From: Saussurea involucrata
Taxonomy: Eukaryota > Streptophyta > Magnoliopsida > Asterales > Asteraceae
Assembly (NCBI GenBank): GCA_033807775.1
Contig: CM066315.1
Span: forward strand, 8,436,501 to 8,500,500
Direction of reading: 5' to 3'
DNA: 64,000 bases
In this document: positions 1 through 11,892 of the stretch, in pieces
Numbering within the stretch: the first letter of the stretch is position 1
Layout of the letters: every line of letters begins with the position of its first letter
Notes under the pieces: model-generated
Databases searched by the model: none
What the model was told of the DNA's origin: nothing
What the model saw: the letters and a program-made list of their open reading frames with translations, nothing else
Made by a program: the position numbers and the translations under genes

Positions 1-2
1 AT

Positions 3-149
3 GCAATTTTGGAAAGATCGGTTAGAAAGCTACGTAGTGGTAAAGAAGTAGCTATGTTGAAAGTACAGTGGAAACACCATAGAGGTGCTAATGTAACTTT
101 AGAGTCGGAAGAGAGTATGAGGGATAGGTATCCTCATTTGTTTACCTAA
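3..149 (+). CDS. Ty3/Gypsy polyprotein, C-terminal end (partial)
   Basis: The forward frame is open from the window edge to a TAA at 147-149, about 48 residues. It contains RKLRSGKEVAMLKVQWKHH followed by LESEESMRDRYPHLF. This matches the chromodomain-like tail that follows integrase in plant Tekay/Del-type chromoviruses, where the run V-x-W-x-x-H and the ending YPHLF are typical. In the family this tail directs integration to particular chromatin. A polypurine stretch and a complete LTR follow directly, so this is the end of pol. Everything upstream (gag, protease, RT, RNase H, integrase core) lies outside the window, so whether the element is intact cannot be judged. Confidence 0.85.
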   Translation, partial: AILERSVRKLRSGKEVAMLKVQWKHHRGANVTLESEESMRDRYPHLFT

Positions 150-177
150 TTTTGATTTCGGGGACGAAATCATTTTT

Positions 178-191
178 AAGTTGGGGAGTAT
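178..191 (+). other. Polypurine tract of the Gypsy element
   Basis: A purine-rich run (AAGTTGGGGAGTA) lies immediately before the TGTAACATCC start of the LTR. Its place, between the pol stop codon and the 3' LTR, is where the plus-strand primer of LTR retrotransposons sits. Confidence 0.7.
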
Positions 192-2341
192 TGTAACATC
201 CCGAATTTTTCGTTATATTATTTTTGTAAATTACAAGTTTTAAACTTGGGGTTAAGTTTGTAATTGTTTAAAAGTAGTTGGTTGATGTAGATTTTCAATT
301 TGAGGGTTTGTAGTGTCATTCTTTTAAAGTTGGGGGTTTATTTGGTAACATGTCCTATGACTCATCTCTTTTAAGTGTGGAGGTGTCACACAATTAGTCA
401 TTAAAGACTAATTGTGTGAGTTTATGTGTGTTTTTTCGGGTTTTGAGAGAAAGAGAAACCGAGAGATTGAGATAGAGAAATTGAGAAAAGAGAAGGAGAA
501 GGAGAATAGCAGGAAATCATCTAATCTTGTGTATAGTGAAGAATCATAAAAGGTAAACTTCTCGTTGAATTCTTCATCTTTATAAGTTAAAAGTTTTTAT
601 GAAGTTTTAAATGGGGTTTTAGTAAATTTTGGATGATTATGAGAATCTAAATTTATAGATATATTATGTTAAGGGTATTAAACACTTCTGCATGTTTTCA
701 GAATCGAACATAGATTAAAACTGCGAAAATCTGGGTTTTAGAATGAATATAGTGGACTGAGACTTGGATGAACATCATGGGTGTCGCAACCTTGAGCTGC
801 GACATTCATGCATGTCGCAATAGACCGTTGCGACTTGGAGTTGGAGTCGCAACAGTTGATTGCGACTTGGCATTGGAGTCCCAACAGTTGATTGCGACTT
901 GGGGTCGAAATCGCAATAGAAGGTTGCGACTTGGATTGGAATCGCAATAGTGGGTTGCGATTTGGTGTTGGAGTCGCAGTAGTTGGTTGCGACTTGGCCC
1001 AGTGCATTGCGACTTGAGACGTAGTTTTTAGAGATTAAGGATTCTTAGTTGTGGAGGGTTCTGTTCTATAAATTAATATCAGTATAATTGTATATTGATT
1101 ATTACAGTAAACTGTGGTAGTGAAGACAGGAGTCCCTACGACTTTATAAGGATTAAAAGAAGTGACTACGCGTCAGGTGAGTTTATTTAACTCTCTTTAA
1201 AAGTTCAGTAATTAATATTGGAATAGATATGTAAAAAGGTATGTCTGATCATGAGAATTAAAGGACTCGTCTTATTCAATAAAGAGTCCAGTTAGATGAC
1301 TAAAAGTTATGATATATTGATCCCTATGCTAAATTGCAAAAAAGGGATAGCCAAGAAGTCGAGGTACTAGAATTATTAAGATTCTTTATAAATATATTGA
1401 GATGTATTACATTGTGTGTTATGCATATACACTGATAAGAGTTATAATACTTATGTATTATGTTGTAATTACTAAAAGTAGGCATCCGGTCATCGGGGGC
1501 ACTTGGGTACGGTCTAATGGGAACCGAATACTTGCCATTGACCAAAGGGATGTAATTTTTAGTAATTGAGTGTACCTTGAATCATCGGGGGTCCCGGTTG
1601 TTTATCGCGATATAATAATCCCATTGGGACCATTGATTCTGAGGTGAGGAAAATATGAAATATGGAATAGGCAGATGTTGATTTGTAATTCCCATTTCAA
1701 ATGGAAGATCGGAGATTTCCATTGTTATAGGGAAGATCAGAGATTTCCCAATTTATAAAAGAGGATTAAGAAATAGGCATGTTTTGACTTGTAATTTCTT
1801 AGATAAGAGTATTGACTTTGAATCTGGGATGATTTAAAGTAATCTCTTGGTAGTATTATTATGGCTAGATCGAATTAGTCATAAGTATGGGAGTGGGGTA
1901 GATTCCCAGTACTGAAAGGAGTTGTCATACGGTAAGATGGACAAGAACAGGTTTGATGTATCTGTTGAGATTTTAATTATTTAACTTTAATTTGATTTGA
2001 ATATTCTCACTAGGCGAAAGCCTAATGTTTTAAAGTTGAATTTTCTTACCAGGTACAAGCTCCGGGAAATAAGAGGGAAGGTGTGATGAGGATTTTTGGA
2101 AAGACTCAACTTAGAGATAATGGAGGATCTAGCTATTTTGGATGCTTTTGGGACAAAGGATTAGATAACTTAATTAATCTAATTATGATGTATGATTAGA
2201 TTAATAGGTTATTTGAATTAAGATATGTTGTATATAAAACCTTTACATTTGATCCTCAGGTTATATAAGTTTGAAGTTTTATGATCATAACTTGTGGTAA
2301 TTTTTAAGTTTTAAATTGGCCCTGTTTTTTAGGGTGTTACA
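192..2341 (+). mobile_element. 3' LTR of a Ty3/Gypsy (chromovirus-type) retrotransposon
   Basis: The segment begins TGTAACATCCCGAA and ends AGGGTGTTACA, so the LTR has TG...CA borders with a short terminal inverted repeat (TGTAACA / TGTTACA). At about 2150 bp it is long but within the range for Tekay/Del-type LTRs. It follows the pol end and polypurine tract directly. The 5-bp target copy would be CTATG at 2342-2346; the matching left copy lies outside the window. It holds an internal minisatellite (785-1018) and no convincing gene. Confidence 0.85.
785..1018. repeat. LTR-internal minisatellite of GTCGCAA / TTGCGAC units
   Basis: About eight imperfect units of roughly 25-32 bp each contain GTCGCAA, a short spacer and the reverse complement TTGCGAC. 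Each unit is therefore a small stem-loop as well as a tandem repeat. The open frames across this stretch on both strands are by-products of the repeat. It may act as a protein-binding array in the LTR; nothing else in the sequence shows a role. Confidence 0.8.
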
Positions 2342-2509
2342 CTATGTCTGGTGTCACAATATGTTTGTGTCACGTCATGACCAATGCGTGATTTTTGTAA
2401 CACCATATTGAATTTTTCTTATCCTTTTATTTTCTTATTATTTTTTCTAATACATAACCGAATTTAAAATGCAATATCATTGTCTCATTGAGTAATAGTA
2501 GAAAACAGA

Positions 2510-2512
<3 letters not shown>

Positions 2513-2547
<35 letters not shown>
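2513..2547. repeat. (TA)n microsatellite
   Basis: An uninterrupted TA dinucleotide tract. The surrounding 2342-3761 is AT-rich intergenic DNA in which I see no gene; a short CA tract follows near 2680-2695. Confidence 0.9.
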
Positions 2548-2551
<4 letters not shown>

Positions 2552-3761
2552 CCAAAAAGTTAGACAATAAAAGGATAAGAAATTTTCAATATGATGTTAC
2601 AAAAATCACTCATTGGGCCATGACGTGCAATAGATTTAAGGTGTTGTCAGACACAAGCCTTAAGTCTTATGTTATTTAGAACACACACACACACATACCC
2701 ATATATATTAATTTAAATATTAAACAATTTTGATTAATTAATAAAACATAAAGTTTAAATGAAAATATGGAATAGCGGAAGTAAAGTGCATATAACATAA
2801 ACAATCGGTTGTCATAAAATAAGAGTAATTATTTTCTCGAATTTTATTAAACTTTTTCCAATGGTAATGAAAGATAAAAAAAACTTTAATAAATCAATCG
2901 ATAAAAAAATATTGTGTATTTATCAATAATTTTAAGAAATTATTTATTGTTTTTGTAATTAAAATTATAATAATTTTGTCAATATACAGTATATAATAGA
3001 AAAATAAATGTCTTGATGAAATACAATAAATAAAAACAAGGTAAAAACTAAAAAAATGTAAAGAATGCCATTTGAAGATAAATGTGTAAAAATTACTTTT
3101 TGGAGGACTTAACTCTAGTTTTTAACAAAGTTGGATGGGAGGACCAAAATGAAAGTAAAATAGAAACCATAAGGATTGAAAAAAGCAGTTTTAAAAGATC
3201 AGGGACTAAAATCGTTATAAATATCAAACCACAGGGACAAAAATCATAGTTTACTCTATTTTAATTTAACACTTAACATATATATTTTTTGATTGTAAGT
3301 ATATCAATTATTTTCTGAATAAAATATTATAGAAAATTAAGTGATTTTTAATGGAAATTATTGAATACAAAATCTACTTTTTAAAATATATTCACCATAA
3401 ATTTAACAAAACTAATCACTTTTATAAAATCAAATTGCAGTCGCAAATATATTTATATGTAAGTGTCATGTTAATATATTTTAGTATAATATAAAACAGT
3501 TACCTCGTGTTCTAAAATATTATAGAATTCAAAGTTGTAATTTACACTTTTACCGCATAAGTCATCTAATCGAACTCCACAAAAAATAACTGATCAATAC
3601 ATTCAAATATATGATAAACATTAACGATTCTTTTGTTTTCTCAAACAACACAACCATAAAAATAAGATTGAGAGAAGCGAAAATAGAATGAAACATGAAG
3701 TGGAATTGATGGTTCAAGTTATTGGTTTAAACAATGAGATTTTATAACGTTCCATTATGTA

Positions 3762-4049
3762 GCGTTTGGTACGCAGACTGGATGAGACGGGACGTGACGG
3801 AACTGGACTGGACTGGAGGAGATAATTTTAATCTAGGTTACGTTGGAAAAAAAAGGTATTTTAGTAATCTTATGTTTTAGTCCCATGTTGTTCCACCTAT
3901 TTTGGTGGAACAAAAAATCTTAAGTTTTGTCCCATAAAAACTTGTTTTTGTCCCATGTTGTCCTATCTGATTTTTGTCCCATGACATACCAAACATGAGA
4001 CTATTTTTTTTGTCTCGTCCCGTCCCATCCAGTCTGCGTACCAAACGCA
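3762..4049. mobile_element. MITE, family A (GCGTTTGGTACGCAGACTGG termini)
   Basis: The ends are inverted copies of about 20 bp (GCGTTTGGTACGCAGACTGG at the left, its reverse complement at the right). They are flanked by a direct repeat CCATTATGTA at 3752-3761 and 4050-4059. A 9-10 bp duplication fits a Mutator-like MITE better than hAT (8 bp). There is no coding capacity; the 76-residue minus-strand frame inside is not a gene. A second copy lies at 52699-52996. Confidence 0.85.
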
Positions 4050-4157
4050 CCATTATGTATATACACTTATGGTATATGGTAACTAAAAGGAAATCTTGAA
4101 AATACATGTGAAATCACAATCTCACGAACTCATAAATAATAACGGGGTTATTATCCA

Positions 4158-4509
4158 GAGTGGCAGATGTAGTTTATGGGGACTGGGGGATGGGACCCCA
4201 TTAAAAAGAGAAAAATTGATTTTTTTTAGGTTAAAAATATAGATTTTTCAGGTTTATACCTTAATGTTCCTCCAGTAATTTTTCGTCTGGGACCCCATCA
4301 ATAAAAAAAATGTTTCGGATTCAACCAAAAAACCAAAACTACTCTCGAAATCGACTAAAAAAAACTTAAAAACTCTTAAAATCTACCAAAAAAACTTTAA
4401 AACCCCTCGAAACGTTGGATTTAAGCTAAAAATATATCGGGCAATTTTGCGAACATTTAAGCTACCTTAAAGGGGACCACAGGAAGAAAAAATCATGGAT
4501 CCGCCACTG
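4158..4509. mobile_element. hAT-like non-autonomous element with 8-bp TSD
   Basis: The element is bounded by the perfect 8-bp direct repeat ATTATCCA (4150-4157 and 4510-4517). Its ends are related inverted sequences: GAGTGGCAGATG at the left, and GGATCCGCCACTG at the right, which reads CAGTGGCGGATCC in reverse. The interior is A/T-rich and non-coding. The CAGTGGCGGA terminus reappears at the insertion in the last exon of the 4CL-like pseudogene (near 32140). Confidence 0.75.
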
Positions 4510-4898
4510 ATTATCCACACCAATTTCTTATTCATATACCCGTTTGTAAGATGGAGTACTAATAAAATGAACCGTAATAATACCGATCAATATTTTTTCC
4601 CGGTTAGGTAACCATGGTTCGAAAACCCTGATTCACATAGTGGATAAGAGTTCGTCATAGTTGTTGCTTACTCTTTCATGAAATTAAATGCATGACAAAA
4701 CCTTCCAAAAAAGTTGTAGGGCACCCTACCCTACAAAAAGTCCTTGTCACGATTTTTTTTCTTCATTATTTATAACAAAAATATAAGTTTAATGTCATTG
4801 TTTTATAAGTGATAAAAAATGGAAGATTGCCCCAAATAATCATTCTACGTCCTTAAACTTATCTCCTAGCAATCCATTTACCATTTTTATCAAAATGT

Positions 4899-5055
4899 CA
4901 CTACATCCGTAATTACTAAGTCCATACTTTAAGGATCCAACTAAAAACACAAAAAACAAATGTGGATAATTTTCTCAAATTACGGATCCAGATTCGTTCT
5001 TTTGTGACTTTAGCTAGGTCCACAAATTACGAACCTAATAATTGTGGATGTAGTG
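4899..5055. mobile_element. Small CACTA-ended MITE
   Basis: The left end starts CACTACATCCGTAATTA and the right end finishes with the near inverse (ATAATTGTGGATGTAGTG). The CACTA termini suggest an En/Spm-derived MITE, but I could not confirm a 3-bp target duplication. It is about 157 bp and non-coding. Confidence 0.55.
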
Positions 5056-5587
5056 ATATTTAAATCAATTCAGAAGAAGAATCACTAAAAGACTAATTTG
5101 AATATGTAAAATAAAAAGTTTCCCTAAAATATAATAAAAGAATAATTAAACTGAAAATAATTTTATACACACACAAAATTGTTTGAAAAACACAAAAATA
5201 CCCTTAATTGTATTATAAATAAAAATTGTAATATATCTTAAATTATTGTTATTATTATCATAATTATGATACTAATTTAATTAAGTTTGATCAAAATAAT
5301 TAATATAAACATCATGCGATTTTAAATCGTACCCGTAGGCAGAGACCATGTACCATTCTTCAGTGGTCACAACCCCATGTGAAAAATCTCAGAAAACCAT
5401 GTTTCTCATCATGGGCCCCACTACATGAAATATCACCTAATCTCAACCGTCCACGTGTCTCAGTCTGTTCCGATACCCAATAGTTACCGTTACGACAACA
5501 ACTGTTTTTTGAAAAACCAGATAACCCCTGCGTCCTAGTTTGTGATTATTATTCGTGTATGACATTCCATTGTCCTTAGTTTTATTC

Positions 5588-5852
5588 TATTAAGAGTCAA
5601 CCTCTGAATCGTTAAGAAGTGAATCTTGTTTGACAAAAGAAAGAGTTTGTCTCTTAATGATTCAAAAACCCTCTGAATGATTTAGTATCTTGGATCACCC
5701 TTAACTATTCAGCACACTGATTTTATTATAAACAAATACCAAACAATCATATTTTATTTTGCACTATATCATAAAAGTCTCTTAACCATTCTGGCCAATT
5801 AATCATTCAACACCAAACCATTCAGCAACTGCCCAACAAACCTTAATATTTT
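5588..5852. mobile_element. MITE, CTCTTAATGG/CTCTGAATC family, copy 1
   Basis: The left part reads TTAAGAGTCAACCTCTGAATC, and the interior has CTCTGAATGATTTAGTAT and a conserved stretch with TTTTGCACTATATCATAA. The same order of motifs recurs at 26340-26625 and, in the opposite orientation, at 17405-17625. Boundaries are approximate. Confidence 0.6.
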
Positions 5853-5862
5853 AAATTTTAAT

Positions 5863-7290
5863 GTTATTAACTTATTATCAATTTGGTTTGCTTATCCGCA
5901 ATTGGAAAAGGATTGATTGAATCCATTAAAATCGATATGTTTTTAGGAAAAGTTTTAAAAAATTAAATTTTAAAGTTATTATAATTTATTTATTTGATAA
6001 ACAAATTTATAAAATTTTATGTTTTTAAAAGATTAAGTTTTCGAACTTTTGATTTCAATGAGAAACTTATTTAACTTTATAATTTAAATGGTTAAATTCT
6101 TGAACATTTTTAATAGAACAATCATCGAACTTTTGAAAATTAGTTACTTAATCATTTAAAATGTTCTTTTATCCGGGTAAAAGATGTTTACCAACAATTC
6201 ATTCTGATAGTAGGAAATGTTACTCGATAAGAAAAATGACGGTGATGACTCTTGTAGGTAAACATTTGGTAAACGACCACTAAAAGTCTATAACTTAACT
6301 TTGAAAACAGAAAAAATGTATCAAATAATCGGTATGTGCGGTTTTAAACAGAGATGGATGTAACATTTTATGTCACATATACAATAAATATTTTAAAAAG
6401 AATTTAAGTATTAATTTTAAAAAACATTTTAGATAATTTGTTAAAGCACCCAAACACTTTATTCAAAATGGAGAATCAAAACTCAAAATATCCGAAAAAG
6501 AATTATTCAACTGCAACATAATCTCTATGTTTAAAATTATAAACATTAAAAACCAAGGTTTATTATAATAAAGAATTTTGTCTTTTTCATGATAATCATT
6601 TTAAAAGATTTCTCTAAGGTTATGTTTGGCAAACTAGCTAATGAATAAGTCATCTTTAACAAAAACTGAATGATAAACATGTAAAATGACAAAAATTGAA
6701 ATTTTGAAAAAAACAATCAATTATAAAATTTCATAATATCTGAATTACTACAAACAAGACAGTAAGGAAAATTTAGGTAATAATACTATAAATTTGAATT
6801 TATTAAATTAAATTTTAAAAATATTTATATTAACGTATTATTTTAAATGACCGTTACATATAATACAAATAAAAATAAACAAATAATAATTAAAAAATAA
6901 TAGTAATTGATAAATAAAATATATTAATTAATATTAAAAATAATAATATAAAAATAACCGATGTGATTAACAATAAATCTAAATAACTAAAAATTAATAT
7001 CTATATATAATTAGAATATAATCAATAATTTTTAATTAATATTATTAACAATTAATATCTATTTATAATTAATATATAATAATAATAACTAATGTTAATA
7101 AAAGTATAAATGAAAAAAGTCAGAAAAACCATTCATAAAGTAGCTTATAAGTCAGATTATGTCCATTTAAACATATACTTAAAAAATAAACTAGCTAATT
7201 TTTAACAAACGATGTCTAAATTTGAGAATTTCAAGTACTCTCTACTACTTTCTAATTATCGTTTTTCGATAATTTATGAAAACTAAATTT
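5863..7290. repeat. AT-rich intergenic stretch with a TTTGGCAAACTAGCT MITE
   Basis: No gene is visible. From about 6618 to 7213 the ends (TGTTTGGCAAACTAGCTAAT at the left, AAACTAGCTAATTTTTAACAAAC at the right) mark a member of a MITE family also seen near 40136-40432, 45355-45575 and 53445-54110. The interior is extremely A/T-rich with many short TAAT runs. Confidence 0.55.
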
Positions 7291-7297
7291 TATCTAA

Positions 7298-7575
7298 GGG
7301 GGTGTTTGGGATTGCTTATTTTAAGGGCTTTTTGACTTATTCCGGTGTCAAACCGGTGATAAGCACTTTTGAGTATTTGAATGAGGAAAAAGAAAAGTAC
7401 TTATACCGATGCCAACCCGGTGATAAGTCAAATGATTCTAGTTATTGAAAACATCTTATCAGTCTTAAAATCTAATTTACTTTTTATATAAAACTCCAAT
7501 TTAAGATGTGATAAGTTGATAAACACTTTTGTGAAAAAGCGTTAGTTGTTTTAAATAAGCAATCCCAAACACCCC
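7298..7575. mobile_element. PIF/Harbinger-type MITE (Tourist-like)
   Basis: The terminal inverted repeats GGGGTGTTTGGGATTGCTTA and its reverse complement are flanked by the direct trinucleotide TAA (7295-7297 and 7576-7578), the TWA target duplication of PIF/Harbinger elements. It ends about 930 bp upstream of the remorin start codon. Confidence 0.8.
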
Positions 7576-8220
7576 TAAGATTTCTATTTTTCCATTTAAA
7601 AAACAAAATATGTTAGAAGATGATGAAACATCATTTTACATGAAGAAGAGAGCCAGTACCACACAATACATCATGATGAAACATTTCCCAAGGTTCAATG
7701 GAGGGGGTAGTAGCAGTAATTAAAGCTCCCAACTTTCTATGTCAAAAGATTTGATTGTTTATTGCTGTTTTCATATGGGTTTTATATATTTTAACCATCA
7801 TGTAAATATTCTATTCAATATTTCTTGTTTTACCCCTCTGTTTGGTGGATCTCATCTCTATTTCTCCATTTTTATATTACTATTTAACCTGCAACTCTCA
7901 AAATCAATGGCTACTTTCAAGGTTTTATTCTCTGCAGTTTTATTACTTCCTTTAAACAAGTTTAGAATCTATACCCAATTAAAACCCTCTCTTTCTTATA
8001 CTTTTGCATTTGGATATTTGGGTTTCTTTTCAGTTGGATGTTTTGTGTTTTTCTCATAGACATTTTATCAAACACCTTATCTGCAAGTTCGAACATTTTT
8101 CGCTTCCTCTTTGCTACTGCTATATGTGGCATTGTAGATCGTTGAAGTCTGATTTTGATCCATGTGAAACAGTGAAACCCATAAGCATTCAGCTATTTAC
8201 TTCACTGATTCAGTCGACTC

Positions 8221-8445
8221 GTGAGTTAATTTGAACTTTGCATGCGTTTCGCTTGTGTTCTTGTTGTTCTTCCTGAAAACTCCTGTTGTAAAGAAAAAAA
8301 CCCATAAGTTTGTGAGCATATTTGTGGTTAGATCTGTGTGATTGGCTTGATAAAAATTGATCTTTCTCAATCTTGAATATGGGTATCTTTGTTTATATTG
8401 GTTGATACTTTTAGGGCTAGTTTAGTTAATTAAAAATGGGTGCAG
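8221..8445 (+). other. Probable intron in the remorin 5' leader
   Basis: A donor GTGAGTTAAT at 8221 and an acceptor GGTGCAG ending at 8445 enclose T-rich sequence and would join leader sequence to an exon carrying the ATG at 8504. This is inferred from splice motifs only. The transcription start was not located. Confidence 0.4.
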
Positions 8446-8503
8446 ATTAAGGGAAGTTTCATCTCAATTTTCTGTTGAAAGTTTTGATTAAAGGGTAGTG
8501 AAG

Positions 8504-10099
8504 ATGAGGTCAATTGAGGATAAGGGTTGTTTGAATCATGTGTCAACTCATGACACTTCCGGAGGTTCGCACCACCACCACCGGACGGCTCTCGGCAAAC
8601 CGACACCGTCAAAATGGGACGACGCCCAGAAATGGTTAGTCAAATTATCTAGAGGTGGAGAAAAGACCCACTGGAACTCCGAGCCACGGAGCTCAAACGC
8701 AGACGATAGGAGATTGATCGCATCGGGTTCTCAGAAAGAACCCCCGTGTAGCGAAGAAGATAGCGGGGATGGAGGTATGATGAATTATGGCGGAATCGAA
8801 ACAAAAAAAGTCAATTGTGATGATTCTATGTGGAGATCTAATGAGAATTCTGAATCAATTGTTAGATCGATTTTTGTTAGGGATATGGGAACGGAAATGA
8901 CCCCAATGGCTAGCCATGAGCCTTCAAGAACGGCTACACCGGTTAGAGCCACGACCCCGGCTGCACGCAGCCCAATTGGCTCAGGGTCCTCGACTCCGGT
9001 TAGATCATGCCCGAACGGTGGACCCACCGTTGACGCCGGTGGGACCACACGATTCGGTCGAGAAAGGGTGGAACCTAACGGCGAAAACGTGCCTGAAAAC
9101 AAAACGTTAGATCAAGATGTTAAGTTAAACCCTCTTGAAACCCGAGCGATGGCTTGGGATGAGGCGGAACGCGCAAAATACATGGCAAGGTGATATCTTT
9201 TTCCCACCCCTCTTACTAAATCGGTATTCTATGTGTAAGAAACCTAGATTTGTGTTCGCAGGGTAAATCCGTCTTTTTAAAAAGAAAAAAATTATTCTGC
9301 CGTGAAAAGTGCCACCGAATCAATTTGTTGTATGTCACTGTATATATTTTGCAACTACAACAAGTTTTCATTGGTAGAGTTGGTATGCAAGTTTTTTTTA
9401 ACCCCGAACCCGAGTTCGAATCCCGTTAATGTCATTTTATTAGTTTTTAGTTTTTAATTTCAGATTTATTATGTTTCTGACAAAAATTGCAATAAAAGAT
9501 TTGAATACATGCCTCATATGTGAGTGTAAGACAATCAACTAACCAATAACCAATAGACCAATGACAACTTTGTGAAAAATATCCCTATATTTGTTTTTTA
9601 TAGTCAAATGGTGTGACGGCTTGAAATTTTTTCTGGTCCCGTCCCGGGTGTTCGTATAAACTATTTAACGTCAAATCCCGTTACCATTTTTGTGTTGTGG
9701 ACCGATAGGTACAAGCGTGAAGAAGTGAAGATACAAGCGTGGGAGAATCATGAAAAGAGGAAAGCCGAAATGGAAATGAAAAGAAGGGAGGTAAGGGTGT
9801 TTGATCTTTCGACTCACCCGAATGATATAAAATGCACGGTTGTGATGAATTGTTGTTTTTGTGAAATCTTGATTTAGGCGAAGGCGGAAAGATTGAAATC
9901 TCGAGCACAAGAGAAGTATACGAATAAACTTGCGTCGACTCGGAGGATCGCGGAAGAAAAACGAGCGAAAGCCGAGGTGAATTTGAATGAACAAGCTGTG
10001 AAAACATCTGAAAGAGCAGATTACATAAGAAGAACAGGACATTTGCCTTCTTCTTTCTCCATTAAGCTGCCTTCTTGTTGCTGTACCATTTTTCGTTAA
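8504..10099 (+). CDS. Remorin family protein (C-terminal remorin domain)
   Basis: Three coding exons, 8504-9189, 9709-9790 and 9878-10099, join in frame to 329 residues; both introns have GT-AG ends. The start is the ATG at 8504; the in-frame GTG two codons earlier is not a plausible plant start. The N-terminal half is low-complexity, rich in Ser, Thr and Pro, with the conserved PTPSKWDDAQKWLVKLSR near residues 30-50 and repeated S/T-P motifs near 140-170. The C-terminal 120 residues form the remorin coiled coil: AWDEAERAKYMAR, the KIQAWENHEKRKAEMEMKRRE helix and AKAERLKSRAQEKYTNKLAS. The tail SCCCTIFR is cysteine-rich, as in remorins anchored to plasma-membrane nanodomains by S-acylation. 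The layout resembles the long-N-terminus remorins such as Arabidopsis At2g02170. Intron 1 carries a SINE-like tRNA promoter remnant. Confidence 0.93.
9365..9440 (+). repeat. Possible tRNA-derived SINE head in remorin intron 1
   Basis: TTGGTAGAGTTGGTATGC resembles a pol III A box, and GAGTTCGAATCCC about 45 bp later matches a B box. The spacing and lack of a cloverleaf argue for a SINE head or remnant, not a tRNA gene. No tail or target duplication was found. Confidence 0.4.
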
Positions 10100-10696
10100 G
10101 CTATGTATGGATAAACCTGTCATTATTGATAATTCAGTATTTGCAAGTGTAACGATTTGTAGTTTCCTTTATGATTCAACATTTCCAAACTACTTATTTG
10201 CTTCATTGATTTTGGTAGATTTTGGGGCTGTGAGCTTAATGACACTCGCAGCTTGGTTGGTCACTTATACATAACTGTTGATAACTGTTGACTACTTGGC
10301 AATGGCTTAATGATATAAGAAGTGGCTTATTCAATAAGCTTATAGAAGAAAACTTCATGACAAAAGTCAAGTTTTTTTCCAAACATGTCGTATCTAATAA
10401 AAATACATGGTCGTTCCATCTATGGAAAACTCTCCCAAACAAAAATATTATCGATCTATATAAAAAAACATTTTCATTCATACAAGACTTAACGAGAGAC
10501 CAAATAACTGAATGCCTCTTTCTCTCTATATATATCTGCTTACTTATTTTCTGGATCATAAAAAAATGCAATAGTTGGTGTGCATTAGCTGACCCAAAAA
10601 CCCAGTGTCAAAAATAGAAAGGTAACATGCCAAATAGAAAGGCAACACTTATTGACACTACTAAAATAATAAAGAAAACATAAGGATTGAGAACTT

Positions 10697-10914
10697 ATGG
10701 ACCCGTTTACCTGATAAATCATTTATTGGTCAGAGTCAACACTTTATTCTACCAGTGTAGTCCATTAAAACAGTATCATATGTAATAATTTACCCCATAA
10801 ACGCTTATCGGGTAAGACTCTCAATCCTTATCATCGTTCTTGCTGCATGTTCATCCGGTAAGGTAAATGACCCGATAAACGATTACAAGATAAACATTTA
10901 GTAAACAACCCCTA
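10697..10914. mobile_element. MITE with CCCGTTTAC / GTAAACAACCCC ends
   Basis: The left end reads GGACCCGTTTACCTGATAA and the right end GATAAACATTTAGTAAACAACCCCT, imperfect inverted copies around a core with ACCCGATAAACG motifs. Related sequence occurs at 54690-54982 and, partially, near 42480-42660 and 63330-63410. Confidence 0.6.
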
Positions 10915-11674
10915 AAACAAGAAAGTATCGATGTTAAAAAAAAACAAAAAAACTTAGTGATATTTAAAACAAAATAAATATTAAAGTCCAGGGAATTATG
11001 AGCATGCTCAAATAAAATGTTAAACATCACGAGAAGGTAAAAAATAAAATGTTTATGTATGAATTATTCAAAAAATCCTTTTGAGGATAGATATACGAAT
11101 TGACGTTATAGATTATTCACATATGTTAACACATGCATCTTCAAATGTATTTTTAATGATTTATATATGGATATTTTCATAACATTTTTTTCTTACAATT
11201 TCACGACATTCTTATTCGAACCTCAAAGGCCACCACTAGAGAATAAACAAAGGGAAATAAAAAACCCAAATGACCAATATATGTGTATGTAATTAATTAA
11301 ATGACAACGCTTTAACATATTAGCTGAAACAATCACCATTTTGTTAAAGTAGTTCGTCGATTTGGTGAATTTTTGCCATTGGTTCCACATGTAATAAAAG
11401 TAAAGCTTCCTTCATGCATTTAGGCAGTTTAATTTTTTTTTTCTTTTTGGTGAAATACTTACAAACGGGTACCCAAATTTAAAAACGGTGCACCTATTTT
11501 GTTCAAGGAATTTGCCAAAACCCATGTTTGGCGAAATGCATGTTGACTTTTCTTATATGTGGGACCATGTATGACAAGATCGAGTTTTTGCCCATTAGCG
11601 AAATACTTTAGCGAAAATGGTGGTCATTTTGACAAATACATAAATAATGGTCATTTTGGTAGTCACATATACTT

Positions 11675-11892
11675 GGGGGTGTTTGGGATTGCGTTTCAAA
11701 ATTGCTTTTCTGCTTATTGCGTTTCCAGGAAGCTCATGAGTGTTTGGATTTAAAAAAAAACTGCTTATCACGTTCTCAGGAAGCAGATAAGGAGTTTTTT
11801 GAGAAGTAGATCAAAAGTGACTTTTCAGGAAAGGAGATAAGTCATAAGCAGATAAGGAGAAGCATTTTTCAAACGCACTCCCAAACACCCCC
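11675..11892. mobile_element. MITE with GGGGGTGTTTGGGATTGCGTTT ends
   Basis: The left terminus GGGGGTGTTTGGGATTGCG and the right terminus CGCACTCCCAAACACCCCC are imperfect inverted repeats, related to the element at 7298-7575. No exact target duplication was identified. Confidence 0.65.

Noticed and set aside
738..1007. Open frames on both strands over the GTCGCAA array
   Set aside because: They arise from the tandem repeat inside the LTR and have repetitive, non-protein-like translations.
7739..8234. 106- and 76-residue frames upstream of the remorin gene
   Set aside because: Composition is T-rich leader-like, without a conserved motif; more likely promoter and 5' UTR.
9671..10123. 150-residue and 108-residue minus-strand frames
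   Set aside because: Antisense shadows of remorin exons 2 and 3.
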